From JBBRUG01 sp038247995 (GTDB lineage Bacteria > Chloroflexota > Chloroflexia > Chloroflexales > Chloroflexaceae), in assembly GCA_038247995.1 (NCBI GenBank), contig JBBRUG010000024.1, forward strand, positions 1 through 31,096: 31,096 nt of DNA, written 5' to 3'. Shown in pieces: positions 17,506 to 25,417 of this stretch (the stretch's first letter is position 1; each line of letters starts with the position of its first letter). The position numbers and the translations under genes are program-made. A model generated the notes under the pieces. That model ran no database searches and was not told where the DNA came from. It saw only the letters and a list, made by a program, of their open reading frames with translations.

Positions 17506-17649
17506 ATGCAGGCTCAAGAACAGGCCAAACTCCAGCCAATACCGCGATCGCGCTCAACATTCGAGGCGAACATCATTGCCCTGGTAAGTACGTGCGGGTT
17601 AGTCGGGCTCATTGCCCTCGTCTTTGATCTCGTGACTCGCGCCTTGTGA
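17506..17649 (+). CDS. 47-residue single-pass membrane protein
   Basis: A short frame read directly from the sequence: GGAGG (17493-17497), 8 nt, ATG, 46 more codons, TGA. The N-terminal half is polar and basic (MQAQEQAKLQPIPRSRS), then one hydrophobic helix spans about residues 22-43 (IIALVSTCGLVGLIALVF), ending in DLVTRAL. The positive-inside rule places the N-terminus in the cytoplasm. The strong ribosome site and clean membrane helix argue for a real gene. It starts 118 bp after the CHAT-NACHT-HEAT stop on the same strand with no terminator seen between, so it may be co-transcribed. I do not recognise a family. It could be a partner, substrate or effector of the protease, or unrelated. 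Confidence 0.65.
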   Translation: MQAQEQAKLQPIPRSRSTFEANIIALVSTCGLVGLIALVFDLVTRAL

Positions 17650-17753
17650 GCCGCAACGCTCCCTGGTAGAGTTAAGGTTGGCGACGCTTCCGATCACTGA
17701 GCTACAAACCAGACCGGACGGCCCCCAGGTATGGTGAACCCCAATTCCGGCGC

Positions 17754-18422
17754 ATGCTGCAAACCGTCTTGAGCGCGCATCACCACGAGGTGTCCAGTGT
17801 CGCCGACGGGCTAACGGCGATCACCCATGCCGCAAACTGGCAACCCGACGTAATCGTGCTCGATCTCGGCCTGCCGCAACTCGACGGCCTTGAAGTCATC
17901 CGCCGAATCCGTAGTTGGTCGCATGTGCCGATCATCGTACTCACCGTGCGTGATAGCGAAGCGTCCAAAGTCGCTGCGCTTGATCTCGGCGCCGATGATT
18001 ATCTCACCAAGCCGTTCGGCATGGACGAACTGCTGGCGCGCCTGCGGGTAGCGCTGCGCAATGTCGCCTGGCGCCGCCAAGCCGACGACGCCACGCTACT
18101 GAATTTCGGCGAATTACAGATCGATCGCGCGCAACGCCGGATCAGCCTGCGCGGCCACGAGGTAAAACTCACGCCGACCGAATATGAACTGCTGCTGCTG
18201 CTGGCGGGAAGCGCCGGCAAAGTGCTCACCCATCAGCATATTTTAACCACCATCTGGGGGCCGGGCGCCGCGCAGGACGTGCCGACCCTGCGCGTGTTTA
18301 TCACCCAACTGCGCAAAAAAATCGAACCCGACCCGGCGCGGCCAATCTATATCCGCAACGAGCCGGGCATCGGGTATCGGTTCGAGGTGAAGGAGCCTAC
18401 GGAAACCTATGATCCCGTGTGA
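17754..18422 (+). pseudogene. KdpE-like OmpR-family response regulator, 5'-degraded
   Basis: A 222-residue frame holding most of a receiver plus an intact winged-helix domain. The phospho-acceptor D37 (VIVLDLGLPQLDG), Thr in VLTVRD and K in DYLTKPFGMDE are present. The output domain (about 120-216) reads LTPTEYELL, HQHILTTIWGP and EPGIGYRFEV, as in KdpE. The start of the receiver is missing. In-frame codons just upstream read RYGEPQFRR where family members have VDDEPQFRR, so the acidic Mg2+ pair is gone. Before that there is no beta-1 strand, and a stop lies at 17673. No ribosome site precedes ATG 17754. It may survive as a phosphorylation-independent DNA-binding protein, or be decaying. No kdp genes are nearby. 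Confidence 0.6.
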
Positions 18423-18450
18423 GCCGACACTAGATACCTAAGAAGCAATG

Positions 18451-19578
18451 TTAGCGCACGTTCAGAAACTCACCCGCCGCCCATCCTTGTTGGCCGGCGC
18501 TGCTGACCTCCCACCAGGTGAAGCCGCCGGCCTCGATCGGGCCGCCAATGATCTCCAGTTGGGTGTTTGGGGCGAGGGAGAAGAGCACCTCTGCGCTTTC
18601 ATTCGGTGCGGCGCGCATATTCAGGCCGAGGAAAATATCGGCGTTTACAAACGCAATGCGCCCGACAGCGAGCGCGTCGGCAGGCGGCTCGGTAGGTGCG
18701 GGCGTAGGCGGCAATTCGACGGGCGTAGGCAAAGGCGCCGGCGGCAAACCGGTTGTGCCGGGATCAACGGCCGGCTCGATCGTTGTGATCGCCGGGTTGA
18801 GGGTCGGCTCCGGCAGCGCCGTGGGCGCTTGGCTGGCGCCAAGTTGTTGCCACCCGATCGAAATCGTGGCGCCGATCATGAAGATGCTCACAATAATCAG
18901 CAGCGGTACCAACCAACCCTGCACCCGGCGCAACGCCTCGGCCCGCTCGGTCGCTTCTTCAAGGTAGCGCCGCGAGCTTGTGGTTTCACCCGTACGCCGC
19001 CCGGCGCGCGGGTCATTATCAGGTGGAGGACGGCGGATCCGCTCGGCAGCGCCGCGCGCCGAAAGGGTTGGGCGGGCCTCGCGATCATCGGGATACGCGG
19101 TACGCTCGCGCGGCGGCAAGGAGCGCGTTCGCTCGGCAGAGCGCGTGGCGCTCCCGCCAAGCCCGGCGCCCGGCAGATCCTCGGGGCCGACGACGAGCAC
19201 ACCATAGCGGGGCAGTAACTGCACGGCGAGGCGCTGGTAGGCGTCGATCGTCTCGGCGGCGATGTTGATCTGCTCGCCATGGGCCACCCGCGCCCGCAAA
19301 CGGTGCATGCGTTGAATACCCTGGGCTTCCGGGCCGGTAAGTGGCGCAAGGCTGTCGCTCGTCAACGCCTCTAAGAGCTGCGGGAAGGGCTCCACTGCCG
19401 CCGGGAGTTGCCGCCGCAGCGCATGGGCGCGCAGGGCGTCTTCCAGGCTGCCGTGCAGGCTCAGCAGCGCCAGTTCGGGTGGCCCGCGCCGAATGCGCGA
19501 CTGGGCCAGCGTATATTTCGCCCGCGCCGATTCGAGCAGTTCGAGCGGGCCGCTGGGATCAGTGGTTTCGGTAGTCAC
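18451..19578 (-). CDS. membrane protein with HEPN-like N-terminus and SH3b C-terminus
   Basis: A 375-residue protein. Residues 10-125 are helical and end with RARVAHGEQINIAAE, an R-x4-H pattern like that of HEPN domains, followed by a helix; this assignment is tentative. Residues 140-215 are charged and probably disordered. One membrane helix spans 221-243 (WLVPLLIIVSIFMIGATISI), then a Pro/Thr-rich stalk (about 250-303) and a bacterial SH3 domain (305-375, with LNMRAAPNESAEVLFSL and WWEVSSAGQQGWAAGEFL). SH3b outside the membrane suggests binding to the cell wall, with the N-terminal domain inside. The start is GTG 19578, whose GTGA overlaps the gatB stop, so translation is coupled to gatB. 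It ends 29 bp from the convergent regulator fragment. Confidence 0.8.
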   Translation of the reverse strand: MTTETTDPSGPLELLESARAKYTLAQSRIRRGPPELALLSLHGSLEDALRAHALRRQLPAAVEPFPQLLEALTSDSLAPLTGPEAQGIQRMHRLRARVAHGEQINIAAETIDAYQRLAVQLLPRYGVLVVGPEDLPGAGLGGSATRSAERTRSLPPRERTAYPDDREARPTLSARGAAERIRRPPPDNDPRAGRRTGETTSSRRYLEEATERAEALRRVQGWLVPLLIIVSIFMIGATISIGWQQLGASQAPTALPEPTLNPAITTIEPAVDPGTTGLPPAPLPTPVELPPTPAPTEPPADALAVGRIAFVNADIFLGLNMRAAPNESAEVLFSLAPNTQLEIIGGPIEAGGFTWWEVSSAGQQGWAAGEFLNVR

Positions 19579-21035
19579 TGATTCAGGACTTCCTCAAGCA
19601 GTGTACGCACAACCTGGGCATTCGCCTGGCCCTTAGTGGCGCGCATCACCAAGCCGACCAGGAACTGCACCGCCGTTACTTTGCCGCCGCGATACTCGGC
19701 GATCGCCTTTTCGGCCTTGGGGTCGGCGAGCACCTGCTGCACTATAGTTTTTAGCGCATCACTGTCGCTAATCTGCGTCAGGCCACGCTCGGTTACAATC
19801 GCCTGCGGGTCGGCGCCGCTGTCGAAGCTCCACTCAAAGACCTGCTTAGCCACGTTGCGATTGATCTTGCTCTGCGCAACGAGGCCGATCAGGGTCGCCA
19901 GATGGTCGGCAGGCATGCGCGAAATGAGCCGCTCAGCCGGTTCGTTGCGCTCCTTGAGCAGGCGAAAGCCCTCGTTGAGCACCCAGTTGGCCACTTCTTT
20001 GGCGCTCCCGCCCTGCGCGGCAGCGGCAACCACGGCGGCTTCAAAATACCCGGCGATTGGGCGCTCAAACGTAAGCAGATCGGCGTCCTGAAAGCTCAAG
20101 CCATAATCAGCCTCAAAGCGCGCCCGACAGGTATCAGGCAGTTCAGGCAATTCCATAACGCGGGTGCTGATCCAATCGGCGCCAAGCACAAGCGGCGGAA
20201 TATCAGGCTCGGGAAAATAGCGATAGTCGTGGGCAAACTCCTTAGAGCGTTGCCCGCGGGTTACCCCAAGATCCTCGCGCCAGCCGCGCGTCTCCTGAAA
20301 CACCTCTGCGCCGGCTTTGTATGCAGCCGTCTGACGCTCGATCTCATAGGCCAGGGCGCGCTCGACAGCCTTGAACGAGTTCAGGTTCTTGATCTCAACC
20401 TTCGCGCCATACTCCACCTGCCCAGCGGGCCGCACACTCACATTCGCATCGCAGCGCAGCGCGCCTTCCTCCAGGTTGCCGCTATTCACCCCAAGCCAGA
20501 CCAGGATCTGGCGGATCTTCTCAAACGTGAGGCGGGCCTCTTCGGGCGTGCTAATGTCGGGACGGCTAACGATCTCCATCAGTGGCACACCGCTGCGGTT
20601 ATAGTCGATCAGCGCTGCGTCATCGTCGTCGTGAAGCAAGCGACCGGTATCTTCCTCAATATGGATGCGCTCGATGCCGACGCGCCGCGAACTGCCATCG
20701 ATGGCGCGCACCTCAACCCAGCCGTCACTACAGAGCGGCTCATCATACTGGGTGATCTGAAAGCCCTTGGGCAAGTCGGGGTAGGGGTACGATTTGCGGC
20801 TAAACACCGAGTGTTCGTTGATCGTGCAGTTGAGAGCCAGCCCACTAAGTGCGGCCAACTCGACGGCGCGCTGGTTCAACACCGGCAACGTACCGGGTAG
20901 GCCCAGGCTCACCGCTGAAACATAGGTATTCGGCGCGGCGCCGGCATAATCGGCGGCGCAACCATCAAACATCTTCGAGGTCGTCTTAATATGAGCGTGG
21001 ATCTCCAGGCCGATGGTAACCAGATACGCGGTCAT
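19575..21035 (-). CDS. gatB: Asp-tRNA(Asn)/Glu-tRNA(Gln) amidotransferase subunit B
   Basis: A 486-residue GatB, about the usual length. It binds the mischarged tRNA and phosphorylates or activates its carboxyl group in the GatCAB complex, which makes Gln-tRNA(Gln) and/or Asn-tRNA(Asn). The N-terminal kinase-like domain shows IGLEIHAHIKTTSKMF, SYPYPDLPKGFQITQYDEPL and the cradle motif DYNRSGVPLMEIVS. The middle has ALRCDANVSVRP and EIKNLNSF, and the tail ends in the helical YqeY-like domain (GLVMRATKGQANAQ). ATG 21035 follows a GGGGGAG. gatA and gatC are not in this window, so the subunits are dispersed here. A TACAAT (21068-21073, minus) could be its -10. It shares a 4-bp overlap with the downstream SH3b gene. 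Confidence 0.97.
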   Translation of the reverse strand: MTAYLVTIGLEIHAHIKTTSKMFDGCAADYAGAAPNTYVSAVSLGLPGTLPVLNQRAVELAALSGLALNCTINEHSVFSRKSYPYPDLPKGFQITQYDEPLCSDGWVEVRAIDGSSRRVGIERIHIEEDTGRLLHDDDDAALIDYNRSGVPLMEIVSRPDISTPEEARLTFEKIRQILVWLGVNSGNLEEGALRCDANVSVRPAGQVEYGAKVEIKNLNSFKAVERALAYEIERQTAAYKAGAEVFQETRGWREDLGVTRGQRSKEFAHDYRYFPEPDIPPLVLGADWISTRVMELPELPDTCRARFEADYGLSFQDADLLTFERPIAGYFEAAVVAAAAQGGSAKEVANWVLNEGFRLLKERNEPAERLISRMPADHLATLIGLVAQSKINRNVAKQVFEWSFDSGADPQAIVTERGLTQISDSDALKTIVQQVLADPKAEKAIAEYRGGKVTAVQFLVGLVMRATKGQANAQVVRTLLEEVLNQ

Positions 21036-21204
21036 AGCTCCCCCAGGTGCTCAGACGTGTGCAGCCTATTGTAGCACAGCGGAAGCGGCGGGAGGCAGGC
21101 AGGGCGCAGGAGCAGGGCGGCTGTCCGGCGTAAGGGCAGTCCAGCATGGCCGACTACAGCGATACGATCCCCCTCAGCAACATGTTGTCACACCCCTCAC
21201 CGCC

Positions 21205-22233
21205 TCATCCCACCCACAAATAATCATCCCCTGCCCGATAGCTCCAGCTCGCCAACAGTGGTTCTACCATCTCCCGCGCCCCATGGTTGGTTACGTAGAT
21301 CAGCACGAACGGCCGTGGGCGCTGCTCCGCTAGCCATTCCGGCGCCGCCACCCGTGCCCCCCAAACCACCTGGCCGATCTTGCGCGGATCGATGTCGATC
21401 CACGCCGCAACTGGGAAGCCTTGCTCAATCAGCCGCCATGCGCGCTGCCGCGTCGGTCGGCCCGCACCCCAGTACACCAGTTTGCGTCCCTGCCGTAAAC
21501 GGGGATCTTCCGCCAGATAGCGCGCCCGCAAGGCGTCGAATGCCGCGCGTGCATACCGCGGGTCGCGGCGGGTAGCACGCTCTGTGTGCTCACGCCAACC
21601 CAACAATACGCGGGGCAGCTTGGCCATCAACAGCCCAGCCCGGTGCATCCGCAGCCAGAGTTCGTAGTCTTCTGGAAATAGGCCATCGGCGTAGCCACCT
21701 AACCCAAGCAGTACATCCCGCCGCAGCATCACCGATGGGTGGACAAACGGCGCCTCGCGATAAATCGCTGCCGCTACGTCTGCCGGGCTTACGACTCGGT
21801 TTTGCCAGCGCATGTATTCGCGGTAGCCCTCCCGAATCGCCCGCGCCGGAAAGAGTACGGCCTGTGTCGCCACCAACGCCAGTTCCGGGTGCGCCGCCAA
21901 ATAGGCTACTTGTAACGCCAGGCGCGCCGGGTGCATTACGTCGTCGCCGTCCATGCGTGCAATGAGCGGCGCTTGCGCCTCGGCAATCCCCAGGTTGAGC
22001 GCCGCGACTAACCCCGCACCGCCAGTCTCCAGCACCCGCACGCGCCGATCCGCCGCCGCCCATGCCGCGAGCCGATCTGCCGTCGCATCGGTTGAGCCAT
22101 CATCGATCGCCACTACCTCGTACGCTGCCAGCGTCTGCCGCTCAATCGAGGCGATACACGCCGGTAACGTCGCCGCAACATCGCGACACGGCAATACAAT
22201 CGAGACTTCAGGTGGTTTAGTCACTGTATTCAT
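21205..22233 (-). CDS. GT2-family glycosyltransferase
   Basis: A 342-residue inverting GT-A enzyme. The family signature is clear: VSIVLPCRDVAATLPACI at the start, IDDGSTD for nucleotide binding, the metal-binding ARMDGDDVMHPARL and the catalytic-loop FPEDYELWLRMHRAG. After residue 255 a second small Rossmann-like region begins (KLVYWGAGRPTRQRAW, then WIDIDPRKIG), giving a bidomain form. It has no membrane helix, so it probably works at the inner face of the membrane on cell-envelope or exopolysaccharide sugars; donor and acceptor are unknown. ATG 22233 lies right beside the start of the histidine-kinase pseudogene on the other strand. No clear ribosome site is visible. It stands alone, 169 bp from gatB, and that gap holds nothing else I recognise. 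Confidence 0.9.
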   Translation of the reverse strand: MNTVTKPPEVSIVLPCRDVAATLPACIASIERQTLAAYEVVAIDDGSTDATADRLAAWAAADRRVRVLETGGAGLVAALNLGIAEAQAPLIARMDGDDVMHPARLALQVAYLAAHPELALVATQAVLFPARAIREGYREYMRWQNRVVSPADVAAAIYREAPFVHPSVMLRRDVLLGLGGYADGLFPEDYELWLRMHRAGLLMAKLPRVLLGWREHTERATRRDPRYARAAFDALRARYLAEDPRLRQGRKLVYWGAGRPTRQRAWRLIEQGFPVAAWIDIDPRKIGQVVWGARVAAPEWLAEQRPRPFVLIYVTNHGAREMVEPLLASWSYRAGDDYLWVG

Positions 22234-22239
22234 GGTCAG

Positions 22240-22997
22240 ATGTCGATGGTATCATAGAACGGTACTGGTCGGGGCGACGACATATTTGGTTTGAAACGAC
22301 GTTCTGTCCAATTAGCGAAGGTGCTATCGTCATCGAGGTATCTATCCTGGCTCGCGATATTACGGCCCAAAAAGCTGCGGTTGCCGAGCGTGCGCAGATG
22401 CTCGCCGACGCTCGGGCGGCCCGCGCTCAGATGACGGCAATGCGGTAGCTGACGGTTATTATCGGCCACGCTAACCTCGTTCGCGCTGCCGTGGCATCCA
22501 CTTCGCCGGTTGCGGCCAGCGTCGACGAGATTATGCACGTCGCTCACTTCCCGAACCGATCCCAGTTCATTACGATCTTTCAGCCCAGTTGCCGCTGATC
22601 GAGGCCGATCCCGCGCAGATCAGCCAGATTGTGCTTAATCTTATGCTGAATGCGGCCGAGGCCATGCCTTCCGCAACGGGCCGGATTGATGTGCGCACCT
22701 ACGTTACGGTCGATCCGGCGCCTGCCGTTGTACTTGAAGTCGCTGACACCGGTAGCGGTATGCTGCCAGAGGTGCGCGAGCGCATCGTTGAACCGTTCTT
22801 CACTACCAATTTCACTGGGCGCGGGCTTGGCCTCGCCGCTGTTCAAGGTGTAGTGCGCCAACATCACGGGTCAATTGCTGTCCAGAGCGCCCCCGGCGCA
22901 GAAGGAATTCGGCCATACAAGCCTCGTCGGCTTCCTGCATAAACCCTTTGGCGCCGAACAACTTCGCCGCATCCTCGACAAACTTACCCACGCTTAA
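22240..22997 (+). pseudogene. decayed PAS-histidine kinase-receiver hybrid
   Basis: Pieces of one hybrid kinase lie in order but in different frames. About 22250-22400 encodes the end of a PAS domain (RHIWFETTFCPISEG, then ILARDITAQKAA). A stop (TAG, 22446-22448) and frameshift follow across a degraded HisKA region. From 22589 a HATPase_c domain is readable: LPLIEADPAQISQIVL, LMLNAAEAM, ADTGSGM, FFTTNFTGRGLGLAAVQG. It breaks near 22905, and a different frame gives the tail of a receiver (GFLHKPFGAEQLRRIL, stop 22995-22997), with most of that receiver deleted. No functional product is possible. A gene like the hybrid kinases at 4.7-11.3 kb is the likely ancestor. Confidence 0.85.
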
Positions 22998-23040
22998 CAT
23001 TAGGCGGCGGGCCGCAAGACGCGCAACCCAAAACACCCAA

Positions 23041-23083
23041 GCCAAGTTGCAGGTGGCATCCTGCGCTACACGCTTGGCGTTTT
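23041..23083 (+). terminator. possible terminator hairpin after the pseudogene
   Basis: GCCAAG (23041-23046) pairs with CTTGGC (23073-23078), enclosing a second stem GCAGG/CCTGC (23049-23053 and 23060-23064). A GTTTT run follows at 23079-23083 and a matching AAAAC precedes at 23030-23034. It probably ended transcription of the former kinase gene. The 100 bp after it holds GGTACAATC, a possible -10 for the dehydrogenase gene, with no clear -35. Confidence 0.4.
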
Positions 23084-23182
23084 AGCGCTCTATCGCTTGA
23101 CTTCCTCACTTCCTCACCTGCGCACCCCTTCTGCGGTACAATCTACTACACACAAATCGGCAATCTCTATGCGGGGACTCCC

Positions 23183-25375
23183 ATGCTGAAACGCCTATCC
23201 GGCTTGATCATCATCCTGGCGGTGTTGCTCAGCGGAACCAACACCGCCGCCCAACCCACCGGCTTCACCGATACGCTCGTTCCCGGCCTCGACAATCTCA
23301 CCCAGCCCACAGCCTTTGCCTTCACCCCTGATGAGCGTATGCTGATCGCCACCAAGCCCGGTCAGTTGCGGATCTACGCCGCTGGTGCGCTCCTGGCGAC
23401 ACCCGCCCTCGATCTCGCCGATCAGATCTGCACCGGCAGCGAGCGCGGTCTGCTCGGCATCGCCGTCGATCCCGAATTTAGTACAACCAACTATATTTAT
23501 GTCTACTACACGGCCCGCGTCGCCGCGGAATGCGGCGGCCAGCGTCCCTTCACTGATGCGGTCAATCGCGTGGCGCGCTTCACGCTTACCAATAACCTTG
23601 CCGCCGACGAACTGATCCTGATCGATAATATCCCCTCGCCCGGCGGCAACCATAACGCCGGCGATCTCCAGTTCGGCAAAGACGGCTACCTGTATATCAG
23701 TGTCGGCGATGGCGGCACCCGCTACGACGACGCCTCGCGCAGCGCCGGCAGCAACGATGTCGCCCGCGAGCGCTTCCATTTGCTCGGCAAAATCCTGCGC
23801 ATCACGCGGGATGGCGCCATCCCAGCCGACAATCCGTTCCAAGGCGCCGGCACAGCGCGCTGCTACGATCCCGCCCCCGGCGGCAACAAAAGCGGTTTCA
23901 ACGCCGACGGCGCGATCTGCCGGGAGACGTTCGCCTGGGGGCTGCGTAACCCCTACCGCATCGCCTTCGACCCTAATCTGCCTGAAACCCGTTTTGTGAT
24001 CAACGATGTTGGGCAGGGCCGCAGCGAGGAGATCAGTGAAGCACGTGCCGGCGCCGATTATGGCTGGCACTGCCTGGAAGGTACGCTCGTCAACAGCACC
24101 AGCGGCCTCTGCGCCAGCATCCCGCCCACCAATGCCGAGCCGCCGCTCTTCGAGTATCAGCGCTCGCCCACCCCAACCGGCCAACCCGATTTCTTCAACG
24201 GTTGCGCGTCGATTACTGCGGGCGCTTTTGTGCCCAACAGCGTCTGGCCGGCCGCCTATGACGGCGCGTTTATCTTCGCCGATTTTGTCTGCCGGCGCAT
24301 CTTTAGCCTCAGCTTCGCCGACACAACACCGACGCCCGCGCTGTTCCGCGAGAATCGCACCGTTACGCATATGGCCTTCGGCCCCGATGGCGCCGGCCAG
24401 GCGCTCTATATTGCCGATTTCGGCGGCTCCATCCGTGTTATTCGCTACGTCGGCGACGCCAACCGCACCCCAACCCCCGCCATCAGCGCAACGCCCGCGT
24501 TCGGCACGGCCCCGCTCAGCGTCCAGTTCGACGCCGGCGCCAGTAACGATCTCGATCCTGGCGACACGATTGTCGCCTACCATTGGGATTTTGGCGATGG
24601 GGCGATCACGGCCACCAGCGCTCCCACGGTTGCGCACACGTATGCCGCCAACGGCGTCTACACGGCCGGCGTGATCGTTGAAGATAGCCGGGGGGCACGC
24701 TCACCTCAACCGGCCACAGTACGCATCGATGTGGGCAACACACCGCCGGCGCCCGAAATTATGCGTCCGGCTGAAGGTGAACTATTCACTGTCGGCCAGC
24801 GCTTTACCTTGCGTGGCCGCGCCAACGACGCCGAGGACGGCCCGTTGGCCGACGCGCAACTCCAGTGGGAAGTCCGCCAGCACCACGATGCGCATTTCCA
24901 CCCCTATCTGAGCGCCGGCGGCGCCGAAGTAGAACTGATCGCACCCGCCCCGGAAGACTTGTCTGCTGTCAACACACGCTATCTAGACATTCGCCTGACC
25001 GCTACGGATCGCCGTGGCAACAGCACCACGATCACGCGCGAACTGCGCCCGCAGATCGTACTGATCCAGGTTGGAAGCGTTCCCCAGGGCGTACCTATTC
25101 GGGTCGACGGCGGAACGGTGGGCAATACTGTTGTCACGCCGGAAATAGTCAACTCGTGGCCTGGTTATGCCCTGGAGCTTGAAGCGCCGGCAGAATTCCA
25201 GCTTAACGACACCCAACTCCGTTTCTGTTATTGGGCTCACGCCACCGCCGCGCTTCAGCCAATCGTCACCCCACCCGCCGGCGCAAGCTACACCGCCGTC
25301 TATGCCGCTATAGGCACACCGTGCGCCGCCGCCGCACCGGGACCCTTGCGCCTCTTTGCACCAGTGATTCGCTGA
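23183..25375 (+). CDS. secreted PQQ-type sugar dehydrogenase with PKD domain
   Basis: A 730-residue exported protein. Residues 1-23 are a signal peptide (MLKRLSGLIIILAVLLSG, cleavage near TAA-QP). Residues 25-425 form the six-bladed beta-propeller of soluble glucose/sorbosone dehydrogenases, with the family core PGGNHNAGDLQFGKDGYLY (catalytic-type His) followed by ISVGDGG, and WGLRNPYRIAFDP. A PKD domain follows at about 430-515 (YHWDFGDGA), then an Ig-like or carbohydrate-binding stretch (about 520-620, DAEDGPL) and a beta-rich tail ending FAPVIR. Oxidation of sugars outside the cell is the expected role; whether PQQ is made by this organism cannot be seen here. It is monocistronic. A bidirectional hairpin terminator separates it from the next convergent gene. 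Confidence 0.88.
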   Translation: MLKRLSGLIIILAVLLSGTNTAAQPTGFTDTLVPGLDNLTQPTAFAFTPDERMLIATKPGQLRIYAAGALLATPALDLADQICTGSERGLLGIAVDPEFSTTNYIYVYYTARVAAECGGQRPFTDAVNRVARFTLTNNLAADELILIDNIPSPGGNHNAGDLQFGKDGYLYISVGDGGTRYDDASRSAGSNDVARERFHLLGKILRITRDGAIPADNPFQGAGTARCYDPAPGGNKSGFNADGAICRETFAWGLRNPYRIAFDPNLPETRFVINDVGQGRSEEISEARAGADYGWHCLEGTLVNSTSGLCASIPPTNAEPPLFEYQRSPTPTGQPDFFNGCASITAGAFVPNSVWPAAYDGAFIFADFVCRRIFSLSFADTTPTPALFRENRTVTHMAFGPDGAGQALYIADFGGSIRVIRYVGDANRTPTPAISATPAFGTAPLSVQFDAGASNDLDPGDTIVAYHWDFGDGAITATSAPTVAHTYAANGVYTAGVIVEDSRGARSPQPATVRIDVGNTPPAPEIMRPAEGELFTVGQRFTLRGRANDAEDGPLADAQLQWEVRQHHDAHFHPYLSAGGAEVELIAPAPEDLSAVNTRYLDIRLTATDRRGNSTTITRELRPQIVLIQVGSVPQGVPIRVDGGTVGNTVVTPEIVNSWPGYALELEAPAEFQLNDTQLRFCYWAHATAALQPIVTPPAGASYTAVYAAIGTPCAAAAPGPLRLFAPVIR

Positions 25376-25385
25376 TCTACGGACA

Positions 25386-25415
25386 GGTAGGGGTACGTCG
25401 TGAGGCACCCCTACC
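25386..25415. terminator. bidirectional terminator hairpin
   Basis: GGTAGGGGT (25386-25394) and ACCCCTACC (25407-25415) form a perfect 9-bp stem with a 12-nt loop. It sits exactly between the stop codons of two convergent genes (25375 and 25418). There is no long T-run on either side, so efficiency is uncertain, but position and symmetry strongly favour a shared terminator. Confidence 0.65.
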
Positions 25416-25417
25416 CG

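Noticed and set aside
17394..17627. 77-residue frame overlapping the small membrane ORF
   Set aside because: It has no ribosome site, no hydrophobic helix and an erratic composition; the frame starting at 17506 has a strong GGAGG and a clear membrane segment.
18448..19218. 256-residue frame on the plus strand
   Set aside because: It is antisense to the SH3b gene; its Arg/Gly-rich composition mirrors the Pro-rich stalk of the real protein.
19902..20900. 332-residue frame on the plus strand
   Set aside because: It lies antisense inside gatB, which is unmistakable on the other strand.
23195..24637. 480-residue frame on the minus strand
   Set aside because: It is fully antisense to the sugar dehydrogenase, has biased Gly/Ala/Asp composition and no recognisable domain; it is a GC-rich shadow frame.
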